From assembly GCA_017305665.1 (NCBI GenBank), contig JAFKKH010000025.1:62001-126000 (forward strand): DNA of 64,000 bases, in the 5' to 3' direction. The stretch is from Hyphomicrobiales bacterium. Lineage in GTDB: Bacteria; Pseudomonadota; Alphaproteobacteria; Rhizobiales; Xanthobacteraceae. The notes beneath the pieces were generated by a model. That model was given only the letters and a program-made list of their open reading frames with translations. It did not search any database and was not told where the DNA came from. Shown piece after piece: positions 59,245 through 64,000 of this stretch. A program made the position numbers and the translations under genes. The number at the start of each line of letters is the position of its first letter. The stretch's first letter is position 1.

Positions 59245-59999
59245 CGCACGAAAGAGAATATGCGATTCCAGCGCACCGCAGTGGGCCAGCGCCAGAATTG
59301 CCAGGCGTGTTCGCCTTCCGAGATCGAGAAGAAGATCATCTGGGCCCGGCCGATGAGGTTCTCGAACGGCACATAGCCAACGGCCGAGAGCACGCGGCTA
59401 TCGGTCGAGTTGTCGCGGTTGTCGCCCATCATGAAGAAGTGGCCGGGCGGCACTGTGTAGACGTTGGTGTTGTCGTAGAAGCCGTTGTCCACGCAATCGA
59501 GGGTTTTGTAGGACACCCCATTCGGCAGCGTTTCCCGCCACTGCTTGACCCGCGCCGTCGCATCGGAGCCGCACGGATCCTCACCGACGAAATCCGGCAA
59601 CCTCTCGCGCTGCACGGGCTTGTCGTTGATGTAGAGCAGACCTTCCTTCATCTGGATACGGTCGCCCGGCAGCCCGATCACCCGCTTGATGTAGTCGGTG
59701 GTGTCGTCCTTGGGCAGACGGAACACGACGACGTCGCCGCGGTTCGGTTCGGAGCCGAAAATGCGCCCCGAGAACAGCGGCGGCGAGAACGGGATCGAAT
59801 AGTGGGTGTAGCCGTAGGAGTATTTCGAGACGAACAGGTAGTCGCCGACCAGCAGCGTCGCCTTCATCGATCCCGAGGGGATATTGAAGGGCTGGAACAG
59901 GAAGGTCCGGATCACCAGGGCGATGATGAGAGCGTGGATGACAACGCGGATCGTTTCGCCGACGCTGCTTTCAGTCTTGGTCCCGGATGTCGCGCTCAT
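59241..59999 (-). CDS. lepB: Signal peptidase I
   Basis: Membrane-bound serine protease that removes signal peptides, 252 aa from the ATG at 59999 (MSATSGTKTESSVGETI). One N-terminal span VIHALIIALVIRTFLFQPFN is followed by the catalytic serine in NIPSGSMKATLLVGD and the lysine in DYIKRVIGLPGDRIQM; box E is GDNRDNSTDSR. Ends FWRWPTAVRWNRIFSFVR. First gene of the tightly overlapping lepB-rnc-era set. Confidence 0.96.
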   Translation of the reverse strand: MSATSGTKTESSVGETIRVVIHALIIALVIRTFLFQPFNIPSGSMKATLLVGDYLFVSKYSYGYTHYSIPFSPPLFSGRIFGSEPNRGDVVVFRLPKDDTTDYIKRVIGLPGDRIQMKEGLLYINDKPVQRERLPDFVGEDPCGSDATARVKQWRETLPNGVSYKTLDCVDNGFYDNTNVYTVPPGHFFMMGDNRDNSTDSRVLSAVGYVPFENLIGRAQMIFFSISEGEHAWQFWRWPTAVRWNRIFSFVR

Positions 60000-60293
60000 A
60001 GCTTTCCCATATCCATCGCCGCCGCCCAAAGCGATGGCAGAGCATCTTATGGCAAAGCTTGGCTTCGCCAAAAACGCTAATTATTCCGGTGTTTAGAACG
60101 AAATCGCACGCAACCGCTGACGGTTCCTGCCGACGCCGCTCCCGTGTCCCGATTCTCAAGAAGCACCCTGCGGCGTTTTAGACCGTTGTTCGCGGGGGTG
60201 CAATCAAGCGCGCCACAAAAACTTGCCAATCACTTGATACATAAGTGTTTTTTAGTTTGATTGCGAAGGCCGGCAGCCCGCATACCAAGCTGC
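60000..60293. other. Intergenic region with a hairpin and T-run between acpS and lepB
   Basis: 294 bases. On the plus strand CACTT, loop GATACAT, AAGTG (60231-60247) is followed by TTTTTT (60248-60253), a small terminator-like structure facing away from the minus-strand genes. The lepB promoter must lie in the part nearer 60000-60120. No gene is supported here. Confidence 0.4.
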
Positions 60294-60713
60294 TCAAGGT
60301 GTACCGGGAACAACCGCCGAAATGATGACGAAGGCCTGCGCCAGCGGCCAGTCGTCGGTGATGCTGAGGTCGATCCGTGCCGTGTGCCCTTCCGGCGTCA
60401 GCACCTCCAGCCGCTTCAATGCGCCGCCGGTCAGCGTCATCGAGGGCCGCCCGCCCGGCAGGTTGACGACGCCCATGTCCCGCCACCAGACGCCACGCCG
60501 GATGCCGGTGCCGAGCGCCTTGGAGCAGGCCTCCTTGGCAGCGAAGCGCTTCGCATAGGTCGCCACCACCATCTTCTCGCTCTTGGCCCGCCGCTCGGCC
60601 TTCGCCCGCTCCACGTCGGTGAAGATGCGATCGATGAACCGGTCGCCATGGCGCTCGATCACCTTGGCGACGCGGCGGATGTCGATCAGGTCGGAGCCGA
60701 TGCCGATGATCAT
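60294..60713 (-). CDS. acpS: Holo-[acyl-carrier-protein] synthase
   Basis: Transfers 4'-phosphopantetheine from CoA to acyl carrier protein. 139 aa from the ATG at 60713: [20 protein letters not shown] has the conserved Asp of the metal site, and [18 protein letters not shown] the catalytic Glu-Lys motif. The frame extends further upstream into pdxJ but the family starts here. It overlaps pdxJ by 4 bases. Confidence 0.96.
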   Translation of the reverse strand: MIIGIGSDLIDIRRVAKVIERHGDRFIDRIFTDVERAKAERRAKSEKMVVATYAKRFAAKEACSKALGTGIRRGVWWRDMGVVNLPGGRPSMTLTGGALKRLEVLTPEGHTARIDLSITDDWPLAQAFVIISAVVPGTP

Positions 60714-61480
60714 GCCGTACGGGCCCTCAAAGCGGCGCGGCCGCGCTCCATGGCGGCGCGCATGGCGCGAGCGGTTTCCGCGATGCCGACAAACAAGGCC
60801 TCGCCGATCATGAAGTAGCCGATGTTGAGTTCGACGATCTCGGGCAACGCAGCGATGGTTTCCGCCGTCGCATAATCGAGCCCATGACCGGCGTGAACCT
60901 CGAGTCCCGCGGACTTCGCCAACGCGACCCCCGCAACGATGCGGCGCCACTCGGCGTCCGCTTTCTCCCTGTGTCCATCCACCACGGCATCGCACCAGGC
61001 GCCCGTGTGAATCTCGATCACCGGTGCGCGCAGCTTCGCCGCCGTCTCGATCTGACGTTCGTCGGCTGAGATGAACAGCGACACGCGGATGCCGGCATCG
61101 TTCAGTTTGGCGATAAAGGGTGCCAGCGCATTGTGCTGGCCGACCACGTCGAGACCACCCTCGGTGGTCAGTTCCTCACGCCGCTCAGGAACGAGACAGA
61201 CGGCGTGGGGCTTGGTCGCCAAGGCGATGCGCTGCATCTCGGCCGTCGCTGCCATCTCGAAATTCAGCGGTTTTGAAATTTCGGCCTTCAACCGCGCCAT
61301 GTCGGCGTCGCGGATATGACGGCGGTCCTCGCGCAGATGCGCGGTGATGCCATCGGCACCCGCCTCGATCGCCGCCAGCGCGGCACGAACCGGATCCGGC
61401 CGATCGCCACCGCGCGCGTTACGCAAGGTCGCGACGTGATCGACATTAATTCCAAGACGGATCGCAGGGGAATTGGCCAT
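60710..61480 (-). CDS. pdxJ: Pyridoxine 5'-phosphate synthase
   Basis: Closes the pyridoxine ring from 1-deoxyxylulose 5-phosphate and 3-amino-2-oxopropyl phosphate. 256 aa TIM barrel. [38 protein letters not shown] and [18 protein letters not shown] are the characteristic blocks, with [20 protein letters not shown] near the C-terminus. Adjacent acpS overlaps its stop. Confidence 0.97.
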   Translation of the reverse strand: MANSPAIRLGINVDHVATLRNARGGDRPDPVRAALAAIEAGADGITAHLREDRRHIRDADMARLKAEISKPLNFEMAATAEMQRIALATKPHAVCLVPERREELTTEGGLDVVGQHNALAPFIAKLNDAGIRVSLFISADERQIETAAKLRAPVIEIHTGAWCDAVVDGHREKADAEWRRIVAGVALAKSAGLEVHAGHGLDYATAETIAALPEIVELNIGYFMIGEALFVGIAETARAMRAAMERGRAALRARTA

Positions 61481-61583
61481 TGAAGACTCTTGTTTAGCTC
61501 AGCATATCAACGATGAAAGCGCACTTCCTCGTCCTTCGGGAGAGGAGCAGCGATGCGTGGCAGGCAATTTTCGGGGCGTCCCA

Positions 61584-63869
61584 TCATCCATTGACCCGCT
61601 CGACGCGCGCCACGACGTCCTTGGCACGCAACTGGGCGATGATGGCGCTGAGATGCTTGAGATCGTAGACCTCGAGATCGATGGTCATTTCGGTGAAGTC
61701 GGGCGAACGCCTGGTCATGCTGATGTTGTCGATATTGCCGTCGTGCTCGGCAATCACGGTCGCTACCTGCGCGAGACTGCCGGGCTCGTTGACATTGTCC
61801 AACACGATGCGCGCCGGAAACCGCTGCGGCGTGGTCTCGTCGACATCCCAGCGCACGTCGAGCCAGCGTTCGGGCTCTTCCTCGAAATCCTTCAGCGCCG
61901 GCGACTGGATCGGATAGATGGTGATGCCCTCGCCCGGCGTGACGATTCCGACAATCCGGTCGCCTGGAACGGCGCCGCCATTCGGCGCGAACTTGACCGG
62001 CAGGTCGGAATTGAGGCCGCCGATCGGGATCGCCGACGGGCTGCGCGAGCCGTCCGGCGGCGATTTGAGCTTGAGCTTGACCGCAAGACTCTTCCTGCCG
62101 GTGAAGCGGCCCGCCCGCTCCTCCTTGTAGTCCGGGTACATCGCGCGCGCGACATCCGAAGCGCGCATCTCGCCGCGCCCCACCGAAGCCATCACGTCGT
62201 CAATGGACGACCGGGCAAGCCGCGGCAGCGCACCTGTCAGCTTGTCGTCGGCGTATTCGATCTTGGCGCGGAGGAACAGACGCTCCACGATCCGCCGGCC
62301 GAGGCTCGCATACTGGTCGCGAACCGCGGCGCGGGTCGCCCGCCGGATCGCCGCCCGCGCCTTGCCGGTGACGGCCAGCGACTCCCAGGCCGAGGGCGGC
62401 GCGGACTGGGCCTGCGAGGTCAAGACCTCGACCTCGTCGCCGTTCTGCAGTTCGGACGACAACGGGGCGAACTTGCCGTTGATCTTGCAGCCGACCGCGC
62501 TGTTGCCGACGTCGGTATGCACGGCATAGGCGAAATCGATCACATTGGCGTGGCGCGGCAGCGCGATCAGCTTGCCCTTTGGAGTGAAGCAGAACACCTG
62601 GTCGTGGAACAGTTCGAGCTTGGTATGCTCGAGGAATTCCTCGGGGTTCGCGCTTTCCGACAAGATCTCGATGGTGTGGCGCAGCCAGGCAAAGGCATTG
62701 GATTCGCGATTGAGCAACTCGGTCGGCGAGCCGACGCCGTCCTTGTAGAAGGCGTGCGCGGCGATGCCGAACTCGGCGATCCGATCCATCTCCTCGGTGC
62801 GGAGCTGCAATTCGACGCGCTGATTGCCCGGCCCGATCACGGTGGTGTGGATCGAGCGATAGTCGTTCTGCTTCGGCGTCGAGATGTAGTCCTTGAAGCG
62901 GCCGGGCACCACCGGCCACGTGGTGTGAACCACGCCGAGCGCACGATAGCAGGCCTCGACGTCGGTCATCACCACGCGAAATCCGAAGATGTCAGACAAC
63001 TGCTCGAAGCCGACCGACTTGCGCTCCATCTTGGTCCAGATCGAAAACGGCTGCTTGCGGCGGCCATAGACGCGGGCGACGATGCCGTGCTGCCGCAGAC
63101 TGGTCGACAACTGGTTCTCGATCTCGCCGATCAGATTGCGATTGCGCTCGGTCAGCGAATCCAGCCGCTGCATCACCACCGCATGGGCTTCGGGATCGAG
63201 CGTCCGGAACGCCAGATCCTCCAGCTCCTCACGCATTTCCTGCATACCCATCCGGCCGGCCAGCGGCGCATAGATGTCGAGCGTCTCTTCGGCGATGCGC
63301 TGGCGTGACGCCGGCGGCACGAATTCCAGCGTGCGCATGTTATGCAGCCGGTCGGCCAGCTTGATCAGCAGCACGCGGACGTCGTCGGCGATCGCCAGCA
63401 GAAGCTTGCGCAGGTTCTCCGCCTGCTTGGCCTCGCGCGAAACCAGCTCCAGGCGCTTCAGCTTGGTCAGGCCCTCGACCAGCGCGCCGATCTCGTGGCC
63501 GAAGATGGTGTCGATTTCGGTGCGGGTGGCCTCGGTATCCTCGATGGTGTCGTGCAGCAACGCTGCGACGATGGTCGCATCATCGAGCTTGAGGCCGGTC
63601 AGGATGGCCGCAACCTCCAGTGGATGGGAAAAATAGGGGTCGCCCGAGGCGCGCGTCTGTTCGCCATGGGCCTTCATGGCGTAGACATAGGCCCGGTTCA
63701 GCAGGTCCTCGTCAGTGTCCGGGTTGTAAGAACGGACACGCTCGACCAGATCGTACTGGCGCATCATGCGTGGGCGCGGCGCCCTCGCCGGCACGGCCGG
63801 CGCCGGAGCCGCCGCAACCGCACCGGTCGCGGCCTGCATCTGCCGTCGCCTCCGTGGCCAATTCGCCAT
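61584..63869 (-). CDS. rsh: Bifunctional (p)ppGpp synthetase/hydrolase, Rsh (RelA/SpoT)
   Basis: Stringent-response enzyme, 761 aa. The HD hydrolase domain has FSHPLEVAAILTGLKLDDAT and ALLHDTIEDTEATR; the synthetase domain includes IFGFRVVMTDVEACYRALG and RSIHTTVIGPGNQRVELQLR; then a TGS domain (CFTPKGKLIALPRHANVIDF) and a C-terminal ACT domain (about 690-761). The ATG at 63869 adds a 34-residue Ala/Pro/Arg-rich leader; MMRQYDLVERVRSYNP at 63767 is where family similarity begins and may be the start. Single Rsh enzymes are usual in alphaproteobacteria. Confidence 0.95.
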   Translation of the reverse strand: MANWPRRRRQMQAATGAVAAAPAPAVPARAPRPRMMRQYDLVERVRSYNPDTDEDLLNRAYVYAMKAHGEQTRASGDPYFSHPLEVAAILTGLKLDDATIVAALLHDTIEDTEATRTEIDTIFGHEIGALVEGLTKLKRLELVSREAKQAENLRKLLLAIADDVRVLLIKLADRLHNMRTLEFVPPASRQRIAEETLDIYAPLAGRMGMQEMREELEDLAFRTLDPEAHAVVMQRLDSLTERNRNLIGEIENQLSTSLRQHGIVARVYGRRKQPFSIWTKMERKSVGFEQLSDIFGFRVVMTDVEACYRALGVVHTTWPVVPGRFKDYISTPKQNDYRSIHTTVIGPGNQRVELQLRTEEMDRIAEFGIAAHAFYKDGVGSPTELLNRESNAFAWLRHTIEILSESANPEEFLEHTKLELFHDQVFCFTPKGKLIALPRHANVIDFAYAVHTDVGNSAVGCKINGKFAPLSSELQNGDEVEVLTSQAQSAPPSAWESLAVTGKARAAIRRATRAAVRDQYASLGRRIVERLFLRAKIEYADDKLTGALPRLARSSIDDVMASVGRGEMRASDVARAMYPDYKEERAGRFTGRKSLAVKLKLKSPPDGSRSPSAIPIGGLNSDLPVKFAPNGGAVPGDRIVGIVTPGEGITIYPIQSPALKDFEEEPERWLDVRWDVDETTPQRFPARIVLDNVNEPGSLAQVATVIAEHDGNIDNISMTRRSPDFTEMTIDLEVYDLKHLSAIIAQLRAKDVVARVERVNG

Positions 63870-64000
63870 CGAATCAATGCCTTCCTGCGTAAAACCGATC
63901 CACGCACTCTTTAATATCTATCCTAGAACGTCCCGACCGAAAGTCGAATTCGATCTGAAATGGCAACAGAATTTGGTTATCGGGACGGTAGCTGTCCCCG
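63870..64000. other. Upstream region of rsh to the window edge
   Basis: 131 bases ahead of rsh with a slightly AT-rich patch around 63911-63925; no gene or clear motif is visible before the edge. Confidence 0.3.

Noticed and set aside
60231-60253. Terminator of a plus-strand small RNA
   Set aside because: The hairpin has only 5 bp and no plus-strand gene or promoter is evident; kept only as a note within the intergenic region.
61473-63308. 611-aa plus-strand frame
   Set aside because: Antisense shadow of rsh; no domain and biased R/D/L/G composition.

Overview
The window comes from a GC-rich alphaproteobacterial chromosome, most likely Bradyrhizobium or a close relative in the Nitrobacteraceae (Rhodopseudomonas, Afipia, Tardiphaga). 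The evidence is the protein families seen, the conserved housekeeping order (glyA-nrdR-ribD-ribE-ribH-nusB-thiL; rne / amiC-ponA-prfB; pdxJ-acpS-lepB-rnc-era-recO-parC), an LdtR-type MarR regulator, an MXKDX-repeat protein and the intergenic palindromes typical of this family. It is ordinary core genome with small accessory insertions. I saw no rRNA, tRNA, CRISPR array, insertion sequence or phage gene.

Layout. 1-6.5 kb, minus strand: an iron-sulfur assembly operon in transcription order cysteine desulfurase, sufB, a small membrane protein, sufC, sufD and sufS (cut by the window edge). 6.7-11.2 kb: alpha/beta hydrolase, anmK, tyrS and an MFS transporter. 11.2-17.2 kb: a giant AsmA/YhdP-like envelope protein, a peroxiredoxin with a basic tail and an M23 peptidase. 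17.2-25 kb, minus strand: an orphan amino-acid-type binding protein, a 3-hydroxyisobutyrate dehydrogenase homologue, prfB (with the programmed +1 frameshift), ponA and amiC. 25-28.5 kb, plus strand: rne with a long leader and a histidine-rich insert. 28.6-34.4 kb, minus strand: thiamine/riboflavin genes, nusB, nrdR and glyA. 34.5-37.5 kb: a run of small proteins plus ldtR. 37.8-42.7 kb: acyl-CoA ligase, a membrane protein, hemB, an RDD protein and bpt. 42.7-47.3 kb: mntH, two MFS exporters and arsC. 47.3-48.4 kb: a lower-GC two-gene cassette (GrlR-like plus DUF4145). 48.5-52.9 kb: an RND efflux pump. 53-64 kb, minus strand: parC, SDR, recO, era, rnc, lepB, acpS, pdxJ and the (p)ppGpp synthetase/hydrolase rsh.

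The most notable points are: hemB appears to carry a frameshifting deletion near its 3' end (its correct C-terminus is still readable in another frame); the prfB recoding site is intact, so the gene runs 63 codons further upstream than the uninterrupted frame suggests; RNase E has a 79-residue segment with 23 histidines inside a large S1-domain insert; a foreign-looking GrlR/DUF4145 pair overlaps by 8 bases; and one palindromic repeat supplies the stop codon of ribE.
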